Shown: positions 21,438 to 30,606 of the stretch, piece by piece | How positions within the stretch are numbered: the first letter of the stretch is position 1 | Layout of the letters: the number at the start of each line of letters is the position of its first letter | NCBI RefSeq assembly: GCF_014250515.1 | Contig: NZ_CP060202.1 | Location: forward strand, 1,919,001 to 1,983,000 | Length of the DNA stretch: 64,000 nucleotides | Reading direction: 5' to 3' | Source: Hymenobacter sediminicola | GTDB lineage: Bacteria > Bacteroidota > Bacteroidia > Cytophagales > Hymenobacteraceae | The notes under the pieces: model-generated | The model's database searches: none | Seen by the model: the letters and a program-made list of their open reading frames with translations, nothing else | Told to the model about the DNA's origin: nothing | Position numbers and translations under genes: made by a program

Positions 21438-22421
21438 ATGAACGCTAAGCGCGTTGTAGCAACCCTACTGTAGGCTCTGTTGCTGTTGTGCGGCAGCTGC
21501 CGCTTCACCCCCGAAGAAATTCCGGCTACTGTTACCACCAAAGCCACGCCGCAACACCGGCGCGTACCAGGCACTCACATGCTGCTAGCCACTCCCGCCG
21601 AGTACAAGTTCAATCCTCAGGAGCAACTGCTACGCCTCAATCCGCTGCAGTTTGTGCAGGTGGTAGAAATGCCTGGGGTGAATTTTTCCGCGTATCTAAA
21701 GCAACTGCAGAAAGAACTGGCCGGCCAGTCCGATATTCCGGCCACGGCTTTGCGCCGCCTCACCTACAACGGCCACCCAGCCGTGTTCCTGACGCAGCCT
21801 TACCGCCGCGGGCCCGGCCTGACGGCCGCTTTGCTGGCTTTCGGCGACAGTAGCCGCGTGACGCTGGTGGTCGGGGTGTATCCGAAAATGTTGCCCGGTG
21901 CAGCCGCGGATTGCCAGCAGATACTGCTCACGGCGCACTACGACCCCGCCGTGAAAGTGCAGCAACAGGAAGCACTGGGTTTTCAGGTCAACATGCTGGA
22001 TACTGACTTCCGGCAGCTAAGCCCGCAGCTCGGACGCTGGACGGTCTATGCGCCCCAGGGCCGCATCGGGGCTGAAGGCGACACGGCGCACGCCACGCTG
22101 TTTCGGGTAACAACGCTGCCGCCCGTTGCCGAGCGCACAACAATTCAGGACATAGCCCTGTCCATCATCCGGGAATACCGTACGGTGGCCAGCGTGGATA
22201 ACGTGCAGGAAATCAACGGCACCATCAACGGCCACTATGCCTACGAAAACGTGATAACCTTCAACTACGCGGGCAAGGAAGGCCGGGCCCTGGTGCTGCT
22301 GCTGAGCACACCCAGCGGGATAATAGTATTCGACGGCCGCGCCTACGAACAACCCGAAGTGCGGCTGGAGCAATTCATGCGCCTTGCCAAAGCCATTCGG
22401 CTGGCACCGCCCTCGTCTTAG
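21438..22421 (+). pseudogene. Lipoprotein gene with an in-frame amber codon in its signal peptide
   Basis: From ATG 21438 the frame reads MNAKRVVATLL, then TAG (21471-21473), then ALLLLCGSC and 313 further residues open to 22421. Without the stop this is a normal lipoprotein signal peptide, so the gene is either interrupted by a recent mutation or sequencing error, or translated from a weak TTG at 21480, which would lack the basic N-terminus. The mature part has no family I recognise. It contains LLRLNPLQFVQVVEMPG, an NGHYAYENVITF repeat-like strand and regular beta segments. The body shows no other stop or frameshift, so decay, if real, is recent. A recognisable promoter is retained. Confidence 0.6.
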
Positions 22422-22464
22422 CTGCCCGGAGAATTGGAAGCAGCAGGTAGGTTAACTCAGGAAA

Positions 22465-23214
22465 TCAGTTCCTGCTTGCCAAGTACTGCAACGCCCGCTC
22501 CACGTCTTCGGGCGTGTCGATGCCGATGGTTTCCAGCTCGGTTTCAGCGGTCTGGATGCGGTAGCCAGCTTCCAGCCAACGCAGCTGCTCTAGGCTTTCG
22601 GCCAGCTCCAGTGGCGAGGGTGGGAGCTGGGTAATGGCTGTTAGCACGTCGGGGCGGTAAGCGTAGAGACCGATGTGGCGCAGGTAGCGGTGATGCTGTA
22701 ACCACTCGGCCTGCGGATGCTGACGCTGGTAGGGTAGAGGGTGGCGGCTAAAATACAGCGCGTTGCCCTGCGCATCGAGCACTACTTTGGGCAGGTGCGG
22801 GCTAAACAGCTCTTCGCTGCTGACGACCGGCTTCACCAGCGTAGCCAGCGGGGGCGGCTGCGGCACGGCAAACAGTTGCACCAGTGCATCAATCTGGGCG
22901 GGATGAATGAACGGCTCGTCGCCCTGAATATTGATGATGCAGTCGGCGGCCACGCCCAGCTGCTCGTAGGCGTCGCGCACCCGGTCGGTGCCACTGGGGT
23001 GGTCAGGGTTGGTCAGCACGGCTTCTCCGCCAAATCCCCGGACGTGCTCCAGAATGCGCGCATCATCGGTGGCCACTATCACCCGGCTCAGGCTGGATTG
23101 GCGGGCCTGCGCCACCACGCGCTGAATCATGGACTGGCCACCGAGGTCGATGAGGGGCTTGCCGGGCAGGCGGGTGGAGGCAAAACGAGCGGGAATAATT
23201 CCGATGGCGAGCAT
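22465..23214 (-). CDS. kdsB: 3-deoxy-manno-octulosonate cytidylyltransferase (CMP-Kdo synthetase)
   Basis: A 249-residue cytoplasmic enzyme that activates Kdo with CTP for lipopolysaccharide core synthesis. ATG 23214 is chosen since the family starts IGIIPARFASTRLPGKPL; the 48 extra codons upstream have no domain content. The pattern continues with VIVATDD, PSGTDRVRDA, IINIQGDEPFI and the C-terminal ELAESLEQLRWLEAGYRIQ with IDTPEDVERAL. The length is normal. It is convergent with the lipoprotein gene and indicates that the cell makes a Kdo-containing outer membrane. Confidence 0.96.
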   Translation of the reverse strand: MLAIGIIPARFASTRLPGKPLIDLGGQSMIQRVVAQARQSSLSRVIVATDDARILEHVRGFGGEAVLTNPDHPSGTDRVRDAYEQLGVAADCIINIQGDEPFIHPAQIDALVQLFAVPQPPPLATLVKPVVSSEELFSPHLPKVVLDAQGNALYFSRHPLPYQRQHPQAEWLQHHRYLRHIGLYAYRPDVLTAITQLPPSPLELAESLEQLRWLEAGYRIQTAETELETIGIDTPEDVERALQYLASRN

Positions 23215-23484
23215 AAATAGCAGCTGGAAAAGGTGAAAGCACAAACAACGGGAAAAACCGTCGGGCCAGCTAACGCACTTATTTTGGTACGCAAGTGCCA
23301 CTGAAGGCCCGGCTGCTGCCGCCGTTATAAAACCCAGTATTTTCTGGAAAACGAGCAATAAAAAACTGATGTCGTACTATCAGGCTGGGCTACTGCGCGC
23401 GAATCCCTAACTTTCGGCAGAATTTATGCACGGCAGCGGTTTTTTGCCGTTTAGTGTCCGTTGCTGCCTTTGCCTGTTGATTGT

Positions 23485-24486
23485 ATGTTTCGATTTTCGT
23501 TGCTGTCCGCCACGCTTGTTCTTTCTGGTTTTTCGGCTCTGGCGGCCCCCGGCCTGGTAGCTCCTCCCGACTCTATCGGGGTGGAGTACCGCAATGGCAA
23601 GATGCTGATTAAGCACCGCGTGGCGCCCGGCGAAACCCTTTACGGCCTCTCGCGCCGCTACAAAGTTCCCGTAGATCAGATAGTGGAAGCCAACGCGGGC
23701 CAGAATGGCGCCCTCGTCACAGGCCAGATTGTGTTGGTGCCTCGCCAGCGGGCGGTTATGAACACGCCCACCGCGCCCAAGGCCGCTACTGCTACGGTTC
23801 CTGCGGCTTCCGCAGCGTCCCGCGCCTTGCCTACCGACGCCCGTGGTAACCGCGTGTATAAAGTAGAAGCCGGGCAAACGCTCTACGCCATTGCCCGCCG
23901 CTTCCAGACAACACCCGCCGAACTGGCCCGCCTTAATGGTTTCGCCACATCGTACAATGTGCGCGTTGGCGAAACCCTGATTGTGGCCGCTGGTAGCGGC
24001 AGCACCCCGGCGCGTCGCGAAACGCCTACTGCTCCGGCTACGCGCGAGCCCGCCGTGGCCACTACGCCTGCCCCGACCCGCCCAACACCCGCGCCAACCC
24101 GCGCCGAGCGGCCGGAAGAAAGCAGCAAACAGCCCGATAAGGACACGGCCGTAGCCGCCCCTAGTACCCCTAAAGAGAAAGAGGAAGACCGCACACCCAC
24201 CCGCGCCAGTGAAATTGTGCACCGCGTGACGGAAAGTGGCCTGGCCACCAGCATTCCTAACAGCACCACCGACAAGTATCTGGCTCTGCACAAAACGGCC
24301 GCCGTGGGCACCATCATGCAGGTGCGCAACATCATGAATGGGCAGTCGGTGTACGTGCGCGTCATTGGCCCATTGCCCGATACCGGCGAAAACAGCAACA
24401 TTCTGGTGCGCCTCTCGCCCCGCGCTGTGCAGCGCCTGGCCACCCCCGACGCCCGCTTCCGCGTGGAAACCAGCTACGTACCGTAA
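23485..24486 (+). CDS. Secreted LysM protein with RlpA-like C-terminal domain
   Basis: A 333-residue protein. ATG 23485 gives a signal peptide (MFRFSLLSATLVLSGFSALA, about 20 residues). Two LysM domains follow: HRVAPGETLYGLSRRYKVP (about 43-86) and YKVEAGQTLYAIARRFQTT (about 125-170). They are linked by alanine-, threonine- and proline-rich spacers, the second (about 175-235) being long and charged. The C-terminal 90 residues (VGTIMQVRNIMNGQSVYVRV, then LSPRAVQRLATPDARFRVE) look like a double-psi beta-barrel as in RlpA. It should bind peptidoglycan in the periplasm; lytic activity is not established. Confidence 0.88.
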   Translation: MFRFSLLSATLVLSGFSALAAPGLVAPPDSIGVEYRNGKMLIKHRVAPGETLYGLSRRYKVPVDQIVEANAGQNGALVTGQIVLVPRQRAVMNTPTAPKAATATVPAASAASRALPTDARGNRVYKVEAGQTLYAIARRFQTTPAELARLNGFATSYNVRVGETLIVAAGSGSTPARRETPTAPATREPAVATTPAPTRPTPAPTRAERPEESSKQPDKDTAVAAPSTPKEKEEDRTPTRASEIVHRVTESGLATSIPNSTTDKYLALHKTAAVGTIMQVRNIMNGQSVYVRVIGPLPDTGENSNILVRLSPRAVQRLATPDARFRVETSYVP

Positions 24487-24506
24487 GGGAGGAAATAATC
24501 CAATTC

Positions 24507-24604
24507 AGAACGTCATGCTGAGCGCAGCCGAAGCATCTTGGTAGTGTAGTAGAATCATTTACCACACTACCAAGATGCTTCGGCTGCGCTCAGCATGACG
24601 TTCT
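24507..24604. repeat. Intergenic palindromic element E2 (98 bp)
   Basis: The left arm begins AGAACGTCATGCTGAGCGC and the right arm is its exact reverse complement for about 40 bases, leaving a short centre. It shares GTCATnCTGAGC and CGAAGnATCT with E3 and E4. Its right end lies 15 bases before the ATG of the next gene, so in any read-through transcript it forms a leader hairpin. Confidence 0.9.
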
Positions 24605-24619
24605 TTATTCTTGCAAGCT

Positions 24620-25378
24620 ATGAATCACGCTCAGGTCCGCACTATCCTCGAAGAGAATTACGCCCGCTACAACCAGCCGGCCTTCATCCTCAACGACCCT
24701 ATCCAGATTCCGCACCGCTTTACGCAGCGGCAGGACGTAGAAATCAGCGGGCTATTTGCGGCGTTGCTGGCCTGGGGGCGGCGGCCTACTATCATCAGCA
24801 AGGTGACCGAGCTGCTGCGCCGCATGGACGACGCGCCCTACCAGTTCATCACCCAGCATTCCGACGACGACCTGAAAGGCCTGCTGGGCTTCTGCCACCG
24901 CACCTTCTGCGACACCGACCTGCTCTACTTTGTACACTGGCTGCGTTGGTACTACGGCGGCCACGCCACGTTGGAAGACGCCTTTCTGATCGGTAGCACC
25001 CAAAAGGAGCGGCTCGAAAATTTCCACAACCTGTTCTTCAGCCTCGACGACGCACCCCAGCGCACGCGCAAGCACGTGGCTACTCCGGCCCGCGGCTCGG
25101 CTTGCAAGCGCGTGAACATGTATCTGCGCTGGATGGTCCGTCAGGACAGCCGCGGCGTGGATTTCGGCCTCTGGACGCGCCTGCCCATGAGTGAGCTGGT
25201 CTGCCCCTGCGACGTGCACGTGGAGCGGGTAGCGCGCCGCCTGGGCCTGCTGGACCGCAAGCAGATGGACTGGCTGGCCGCCGAAGACCTCACCGCCCAC
25301 CTGCGCACCTTCGACCCGCAGGACCCCGTGAAGTACGATTTTGCCCTATTCGGGCTGGGCGTGGAAGGAGAGATGTAG
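24620..25378 (+). CDS. TIGR02757 (DUF2400) family protein
   Basis: A 252-residue cytoplasmic protein of a conserved but uncharacterised family. ATG 24620 is preferred to a TTG three codons earlier. Family landmarks are YNQPAFILNDPIQIPHRF, FAALLAWGRRPTIISK, the central CKRVNMYLRWMVRQDSRGVDFGLW and the C-terminal PCDVHVERVARRLGLLDRK. The CKR-NMYLRWM core and the cysteine-histidine content resemble the DNA glycosylase fold noted for this family, but no activity is proven. It follows element E2 directly. Confidence 0.9.
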   Translation: MNHAQVRTILEENYARYNQPAFILNDPIQIPHRFTQRQDVEISGLFAALLAWGRRPTIISKVTELLRRMDDAPYQFITQHSDDDLKGLLGFCHRTFCDTDLLYFVHWLRWYYGGHATLEDAFLIGSTQKERLENFHNLFFSLDDAPQRTRKHVATPARGSACKRVNMYLRWMVRQDSRGVDFGLWTRLPMSELVCPCDVHVERVARRLGLLDRKQMDWLAAEDLTAHLRTFDPQDPVKYDFALFGLGVEGEM

Positions 25379-25397
25379 TGCAGGTAAGCCGGATGCA

Positions 25398-26093
25398 ATG
25401 ACAACTACTTACACTATCCAGAACCTGGAGACTGGGCCTGCAATTGGTATCTTCTCGGGTATATTCTTGGTATATGCAGTTACAGGAATAGCAGTGCCTC
25501 TAAAGCTGGATTTCACAACGGCTTATTATTGGGTCTGGATAATTGTATGGACTGCCATGTCCTGTGCTATAGGGTATTACGCAATCAAAAAGCTGGCCTT
25601 ACGTGAGCTTGTCGTGTCATTAACAGCCGAAAGCCTCGCTGTCCAAGCTGCCGGCTTACCGGAGCAAATCGTCCCTTTACAGCAGATTGTTTCCTACTCG
25701 TACTACAAGAATGGAGAAGACGGCCGGTTTCGACTGCGCCTTCATTCTGGTGGTAAGATAGAGCTCTGTCATAGCGCAACGTTCTGCCCGGCCGACGACT
25801 TTCATACGTTTGCCGCTGATTTTGAACGCCAACAAACTATGGCAGTGGTACCTGAGGAAAAGCCAACTGTTTCTGGTGAAGTGGGGCGCAATATTCAGCG
25901 TGAAAAAACATTCTTCGAAAAACCATTAGCCACTATAATAGGCTGGTTTATCGTGGTTGGGTTGTGCTACTTCACCTACCACCTACTCCAACACGGTCTT
26001 AAGGATGGAAAATGGGGTGCTGTGTGTATGGCATATGCCAACGGACTAGCTTATCTGGGTACTTGGTGGAATGCCCGCCGCGCCAGAGGGTAA
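25398..26093 (+). CDS. Membrane protein of unknown function, AT-rich
   Basis: A 231-residue protein from ATG 25398, 20 bases after the TIGR02757 stop. Two N-terminal hydrophobic segments (about 13-32 and 36-58) precede a soluble stretch with a PH-like pattern (LTAESLAVQAAGLPEQIVPL, then YYKNGEDGRFRLRLHSGGKIEL). Two C-terminal segments follow (about 176-195 and 205-222). This architecture, membrane hairpin plus PH-like domain, is common in uncharacterised Bacteroidetes proteins. Its base composition is visibly more AT-rich than its neighbours, which suggests later acquisition or weak codon selection. No function can be assigned. Confidence 0.6.
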   Translation: MTTTYTIQNLETGPAIGIFSGIFLVYAVTGIAVPLKLDFTTAYYWVWIIVWTAMSCAIGYYAIKKLALRELVVSLTAESLAVQAAGLPEQIVPLQQIVSYSYYKNGEDGRFRLRLHSGGKIELCHSATFCPADDFHTFAADFERQQTMAVVPEEKPTVSGEVGRNIQREKTFFEKPLATIIGWFIVVGLCYFTYHLLQHGLKDGKWGAVCMAYANGLAYLGTWWNARRARG

Positions 26094-26200
26094 AGTATAG
26101 GCGTGAACTTCGGGCAATACTTTATTAACTCTACTGAATCTTTCCCGTCTCTGCTACTGTTTATCTTCGCACTCCATTCCGATTTTCAAGACTACCTGAT

Positions 26201-28618
26201 TTGATTCTTCCTCAGAATTTCGAGCAGAAAATAGGCTTCGCGCAGCTGCGCGAGATGCTGGAAGGCCTGTGCCTGAGCCCGCTCGGCCGCCAGTTTCTGG
26301 CCAAGATGAGCTTCCAGACCAAGCACGACCAGCTCCAGAAGCTCCTGCTCCAGACCGACGAGTTCCGCTTCCTGCTGCACAGCGGAGCCGACTTCCCCTC
26401 CCAGCACTACCACGACGTAAACCCGCAAATGGTGCGGGCCAGCCTGCCCGGCGCCTACCTCGACGTAGCGGCCTTCTTTGCCGTGAAAATGAGTCTGCGC
26501 ACCATTCGGCAGGCCCTCACCTTCTTCACCCAGGCCCCCGAAGACCTGTACCCGACCCTGCGCCTGCTCGGCATCGGGGTGCAGGTAGACCGCAACCTGC
26601 TGGCCGCCCTCGACAAAGTGGTGGACGACGAAGGCCAGGTGCGCGACGACGCTTCGCCGCTGCTGCGCCAGCTTCGGCAGGAGCTGATTACGCGCCAAGG
26701 CCTGCTGCGCAAGCAGATTGCCGGCATCCTGCGCCACGCCAAAAACGAAGGCTGGGTGCCCGATGGGGCCGAGCCCACCATCCGGGGTGGCCGTTTGGTG
26801 CTGCCCGTTATTGCCGAGCACAAGCGCCGCGTGAAAGGTCTGATTCACGATGAGTCGGCTTCGGGGCAGACGGTGTTTATAGAGCCGGAAGCCGTTTTCG
26901 AGCTGAATAACGACATCAAGGACCTCGAAAACGCCTACCAGCGGGAGCTGATCCGCATTCTGACGGCCCTCACCGACCAGCTGCGCCCGCACATTCCGGA
27001 CCTGCGCAAAGCCTACCAGTACCTCGGCCTGCTCGACTTTATCCGGGCCAAGGCGCTGCTGGCGCTGCGCCTGGAAGCCACGCTGCCCGCGCTGCACCCG
27101 CGCCCCCAGATGCTGTGGAAGCGGGTGCGCCACCCGCTGCTCTACCTCGCGTTTCAGAACCACGCCAAGGACGACCCGCGCGAAGTGGTGCCGCTCGATA
27201 TTGAGCTCACGCCGGAGCAGCGCATCCTGCTGATTTCGGGGCCGAATGCCGGCGGTAAATCCGTGAGCATGAAAACGGTGGGGCTGGTGCAGTACATGCT
27301 GCAGTGCGGCCTGCTGATTCCGGCCGGTGAAGGGTCGGAGGCGGGCATGTTCGATGATATTTTCCTCGATATCGGCGACGAGCAGAGCCTGGAAAACGAT
27401 TTGAGCACGTACTCGTCGCACTTGCTGAGCATGAAGCAGTTTGTGACGCTGGCCGGCAAGCGCAGCCTGATTCTCATCGACGAATTCGGGACGGGTACCG
27501 AGCCGGTGCTGGGCGGCGCCATTGCCGAGTCGGTGCTGGAGCAGCTGAACCGGGCGCGCAGCTTTGGGGTCATCACCACGCACTACACCAACCTCAAGAA
27601 CTACGCTGAGCGCACGCCCGGCATCGTGAACGGGGCTATGCGCTACGACCCCGAGCAGCTGCAGCCGCTCTACCGCCTCGAAATCGGGAAGCCGGGCTCG
27701 TCGTTTGCCATCGAAATTGCCCGCAAAATCGGCTTGCCGAAGCAACTCGTGGAGCGCGCTACACAGCTGGTGGGCAAGGACAAAATCCGTTACGACCGGC
27801 TGCTCGAAGGACTCGAAAAGGAAAAGGCCGACCTAGAAGCCCGCACCGCCGAAGCCGCCAAGCAGGAGCGCCGCCTCAAGAAAGCCGCCCAGGAATACCA
27901 GGACCTGAAAAAGTACCTCGACGACACCACGCTGGAAGTACTGCGCGAAGCCAAGCAGAAAGCCAAGCTGCTCCTTCGCGACACCAACCAGCAGATTGAG
28001 GCCACTATCCAGGAAATCCGCCTCGGCCAAGCCGACAAGGAGAAGACCAAGGAGGCCCGCGGCAAGCTCGATACGTTTGTGCGCGAGAAGCTGCAGATTG
28101 AGCCGCCCAAGCCTAAAGCCACCCGCGAGCTGGCCGAAGCCGGTACGCTCAAAGTCGGCGACAAAGTGGCGCTGATTGGGCAGGAAGGCTATGGCGAGCT
28201 GATGAGCGTGAAGGGCAAAACCGCCGAGGTGAGCTTCGGCGGCATGAAAACCATCGTGAAAATCGGCCAGCTCGAAAAGCTGACACGCTCCGAAATTCGG
28301 GAGCGGGAGAAGGAAGCGGCCCGCAAGGCTCCGTCGCAGTACGCGGGCTTTGATACTACGGGCAAGATGTCCAGCTTCAGCCCCACGCTGGACTTGCGCG
28401 GCGAACGGGCCGAAGATGCCCTCACCAAAATCACGGCTTACGTAGACGATGCCGTGATGCTGGGCGTACCGGAAATCAAGATTCTGCATGGCCGCGGCAA
28501 CGGCGTGCTGCGCCAGGTGGTGCGCGACTATCTGCACCGCACCCGCCAGGTGGCCAGCGTCGCCGACGAGCACGCCGACCGGGGCGGCGACGGCGCCACG
28601 GTGGCCGTGCTCAAGTAG
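26201..28618 (+). CDS. mutS2: MutS2 family ATPase/endonuclease
   Basis: An 805-residue protein. TTG 26201 is taken as start because ILPQNFEQKIGFAQLREML is the usual N-terminus. The MutS core has Walker A ISGPNAGGKSVSMKTVG (about 344-360), Walker B LILIDEFGTGTEP (about 423-435) and a helix-rich clamp. The coiled region ERRLKKAAQEYQDLKKYL (about 560-640) and an SH3-like KVGDKVALIGQEG follow. The C-terminal Smr domain (about 728-805) contains LDLRGERAEDAL and ILHGRGNGVLRQVV. MutS2 proteins suppress recombination or act on collided ribosomes, depending on species. The length is normal. Confidence 0.96.
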   Translation: MILPQNFEQKIGFAQLREMLEGLCLSPLGRQFLAKMSFQTKHDQLQKLLLQTDEFRFLLHSGADFPSQHYHDVNPQMVRASLPGAYLDVAAFFAVKMSLRTIRQALTFFTQAPEDLYPTLRLLGIGVQVDRNLLAALDKVVDDEGQVRDDASPLLRQLRQELITRQGLLRKQIAGILRHAKNEGWVPDGAEPTIRGGRLVLPVIAEHKRRVKGLIHDESASGQTVFIEPEAVFELNNDIKDLENAYQRELIRILTALTDQLRPHIPDLRKAYQYLGLLDFIRAKALLALRLEATLPALHPRPQMLWKRVRHPLLYLAFQNHAKDDPREVVPLDIELTPEQRILLISGPNAGGKSVSMKTVGLVQYMLQCGLLIPAGEGSEAGMFDDIFLDIGDEQSLENDLSTYSSHLLSMKQFVTLAGKRSLILIDEFGTGTEPVLGGAIAESVLEQLNRARSFGVITTHYTNLKNYAERTPGIVNGAMRYDPEQLQPLYRLEIGKPGSSFAIEIARKIGLPKQLVERATQLVGKDKIRYDRLLEGLEKEKADLEARTAEAAKQERRLKKAAQEYQDLKKYLDDTTLEVLREAKQKAKLLLRDTNQQIEATIQEIRLGQADKEKTKEARGKLDTFVREKLQIEPPKPKATRELAEAGTLKVGDKVALIGQEGYGELMSVKGKTAEVSFGGMKTIVKIGQLEKLTRSEIREREKEAARKAPSQYAGFDTTGKMSSFSPTLDLRGERAEDALTKITAYVDDAVMLGVPEIKILHGRGNGVLRQVVRDYLHRTRQVASVADEHADRGGDGATVAVLK

Positions 28619-28663
28619 CGCCCCGCAGCCCCCGGCCGACCAGTTGCAGTTGGTTTCCAGGAA

Positions 28664-28834
28664 CTGAGGCGGCCTCACAGCTTAAAATCAAATGGTTTTA
28701 GGCTGTGAGGCCGCCTCTGTGCTTCAAACCAATTGTTTTTTGCTCGTGAGCCTGCCTCAGTGCTTCGAAACCATTGTTCTTTTCGAGTGAGGTTGCCTCG
28801 CGGCTCCGAAACCATTGGTTTTGCCGAGTGAGGG
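28664..28834. repeat. Four tandem copies of a 41-bp unit plus a partial fifth
   Basis: Units lie at 28664-28704, 28705-28745, 28746-28786 and 28787-28827, then GTGAGGG starts a fifth. Each begins with a GAGGCnGCCTC-type dyad, continues GTGCTTC and holds a second dyad of the form AAACCATTGGTTTT. The period is exactly 41 in all four; identity between units is moderate and highest between units 3 and 4. There are no spacers, so it is not a CRISPR array. It lies 46 bases after mutS2 and is followed by palindrome E3. Confidence 0.9.
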
Positions 28835-28851
28835 GTGCTGGTAGCTAAGGA

Positions 28852-28945
28852 ACGTCATTCCGAGCTTGCCGAGGAATCTCGCGTACTGAGGTTATGGTGG
28901 TATTTACTACACTAGCGAGATTCCTCGGCAAGCTCGGAATGACGT
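28852..28945. repeat. Intergenic palindromic element E3 (94 bp)
   Basis: The left arm begins ACGTCATTCCGAGCTTGCCG and the right arm is the reverse complement, ending at 28945, around a centre of about 30 bases with ACTGAG and TACTAC. It shares GTCATnC-GAGC and GAGGAATCTC with E2 and E4. A short extra copy of the end, GAATGACGT, follows at about 28957-28965. Confidence 0.88.
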
Positions 28946-29144
28946 GTGGTTTTAGGGAATGACGTGGTTGGTTTGGTCACTCTTATTCCCTACATGGCCT
29001 GGGCCGGAGGCGCCTAGGCGGGCTTCCGCAGCCGGAAAAAGAGGGAGGGGAAGAGGGGATAGTACTGGGACGCGGCCGGAAAAGCCGGCTATCGGTGCCG
29101 CAACCCGTAGCTTTACACCCACTTTCACCTGTTGCCTCACCGCC

Positions 29145-30068
29145 ATGCACCCCCGCAACCGCCACTCCGCCCGCTACGACTTCGCGCAGCTTATTGCCGC
29201 CAGTCCGGCCCTCGCGCCCTTCGTGGCCCCCAACAAATACGGCGACGAAAGCATTGATTTCTCTGATTACGCCGCCGTAAAGGCCCTGAACCAGGCCCTG
29301 CTCAAGCAGTTCTACGGCGTGGCCAGCTGGGACATTCCGGCCGGCTACCTGTGCCCGCCCATTCCCGGCCGCGCCGACTATCTGCACCACGCCGCTGATC
29401 TGCTGGCCACCGCCAACGGAGGCGAAGTGCCGCAGGGCAAGGCCGTGCACGTGCTGGACGTGGGCGTGGGCGCTAACTGCGTGTACCCCATCATCGGGAC
29501 GCGCGAATACAACTGGCACTTCGTGGGCTCCGATATTGATGGCATGGCCCTGAAGGCGGCCAAGCACATGGTGGCCGCCAACCCCGTGCTGGCCGGCCGC
29601 ATCGAGCTGCGCCAGCAATACCACGCCACCGACATTTTCGACGGCATCGTGAAGCCCCGCGAGGAGTTCGACCTGACGGTGTGCAACCCGCCCTTCCATA
29701 CTTCGGCGGAAGAAGCGGCGGCCGGCAGCCAGCGCAAAGGCCGCAACCTGGGCTACGCCAAAACCCTGGAGCCCGTGCTCAACTTCGGGGGGCGCAACAC
29801 GGAGCTGTGGTATGAGGGCGGCGAGGAGCAGTTTGTGCGCCGCATGGTGGAGCAGAGCGTGCCGCTGGCCTCGCGGGTGCTCTGGTTTACGTCGCTCATC
29901 TCCAAAAAGGAAACCCTGCGCAGCATCTACTACTTCCTCTCCAAAACCGCCGCCCTCGACGTGAAGACCATCGAGCTGGTACACGGCCAAAAGGTCAGCC
30001 GCCTCGTGGCCTGGACGTTTCAGAATGCCGAGCAGCAGCAAGCCTGGGCCGCCCGCCGCTGGAAGTAA
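29145..30068 (+). CDS. rlmF: 23S rRNA (adenine-N6) methyltransferase RlmF
   Basis: A 307-residue cytoplasmic enzyme that methylates A1618 of 23S rRNA in E. coli. ATG 29145 is chosen because MHPRNRHSARYDFAQL is the family start. The N-terminal NKYGDESIDFSDYAAVKALN and VASWDIPAGYLCPPIPGRADYLHH are characteristic. The SAM motif is VLDVGVGANCVYPIIG (about 101-116) and the catalytic NPPF is in LTVCNPPFHTSAEEA (about 178). The C-terminus has WFTSLISKKETL and QKVSRLVAWTF. The length is normal. Confidence 0.95.
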   Translation: MHPRNRHSARYDFAQLIAASPALAPFVAPNKYGDESIDFSDYAAVKALNQALLKQFYGVASWDIPAGYLCPPIPGRADYLHHAADLLATANGGEVPQGKAVHVLDVGVGANCVYPIIGTREYNWHFVGSDIDGMALKAAKHMVAANPVLAGRIELRQQYHATDIFDGIVKPREEFDLTVCNPPFHTSAEEAAAGSQRKGRNLGYAKTLEPVLNFGGRNTELWYEGGEEQFVRRMVEQSVPLASRVLWFTSLISKKETLRSIYYFLSKTAALDVKTIELVHGQKVSRLVAWTFQNAEQQQAWAARRWK

Positions 30069-30114
30069 GGCGGTTGCTCAATGGGAAACTCAAAAGCTTT
30101 ACCGATAACTATTG

Positions 30115-30573
30115 ATGAAACTAGTGCCGATTTTGGCGACAGTTCTTGTGCTGGCTAGTTGTGGCAGAGAAAGAACCGCCGGTAATCCTGTAGATGTGCT
30201 GGAGCCTCACACCAGCGAAGCCGGCCTGCGGCAGCTGCTGCAGCAGAAGATAGCGGCCCACAAAACGCCGGTCCTATACTTTTATGCGGATTGGTGTGGC
30301 CCGTGTCGGCGCTATCGGGCGTCGTTGGAGGAACCGGAGCTACAAGCTGCTCTGGCAAATGCTACTCTCATTAAAATCAACATTGATACGGACACGCTGC
30401 TGGCTGCTAAATATGAGATTCAGGCAGTACCTACTTTCATTAAGGTAGATAGCGCAGCAAATACCATAGCCCAGATAACATCTGATGAATGGGACAATGA
30501 TGTGCCCGACGAAATAGCAGCTGTAATGAGCAAACTGGTTGGCACCACAGGCTACGACGTAAAGACAAAATAA
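30115..30573 (+). CDS. Thioredoxin-like lipoprotein
   Basis: A 152-residue protein. ATG 30115 (a TTG precedes it by one codon) gives a lipoprotein signal, MKLVPILATVLVLASC, with the lipobox LASC at residues 13-16, so it should be anchored in the envelope. The thioredoxin active site is YADWCGPCRRY (about 57-67), followed by INIDTDTLLAAKYEIQAVPTFI with the conserved cis-proline. It probably acts as a periplasmic disulfide reductase or isomerase; no partner such as DsbD is adjacent. The length is short, with only the thioredoxin fold. Confidence 0.85.
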   Translation: MKLVPILATVLVLASCGRERTAGNPVDVLEPHTSEAGLRQLLQQKIAAHKTPVLYFYADWCGPCRRYRASLEEPELQAALANATLIKINIDTDTLLAAKYEIQAVPTFIKVDSAANTIAQITSDEWDNDVPDEIAAVMSKLVGTTGYDVKTK

Positions 30574-30603
30574 AAAAGGCCGCTCATCAGAGCGGCCTTT
30601 TTT
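30572..30603. terminator. Bidirectional terminator
   Basis: AAAAAAGGCCGCTC and GAGCGGCCTTTTTT form a strong stem with A and T tracts at both sides. It begins at the stop codon of the thioredoxin gene and serves the convergent phospholipase-like gene as well. Confidence 0.93.
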
Positions 30604-30606
30604 ATA

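Noticed and set aside
25398..26093. Horizontally acquired defence gene
   Set aside because: The gene is AT-rich, but its membrane-hairpin plus PH-like layout has no nuclease, toxin or sensor motif, so no defence role can be supported.
28664..28834. CRISPR array
   Set aside because: Units are contiguous with no spacers, differ from each other and lie beside no cas genes.
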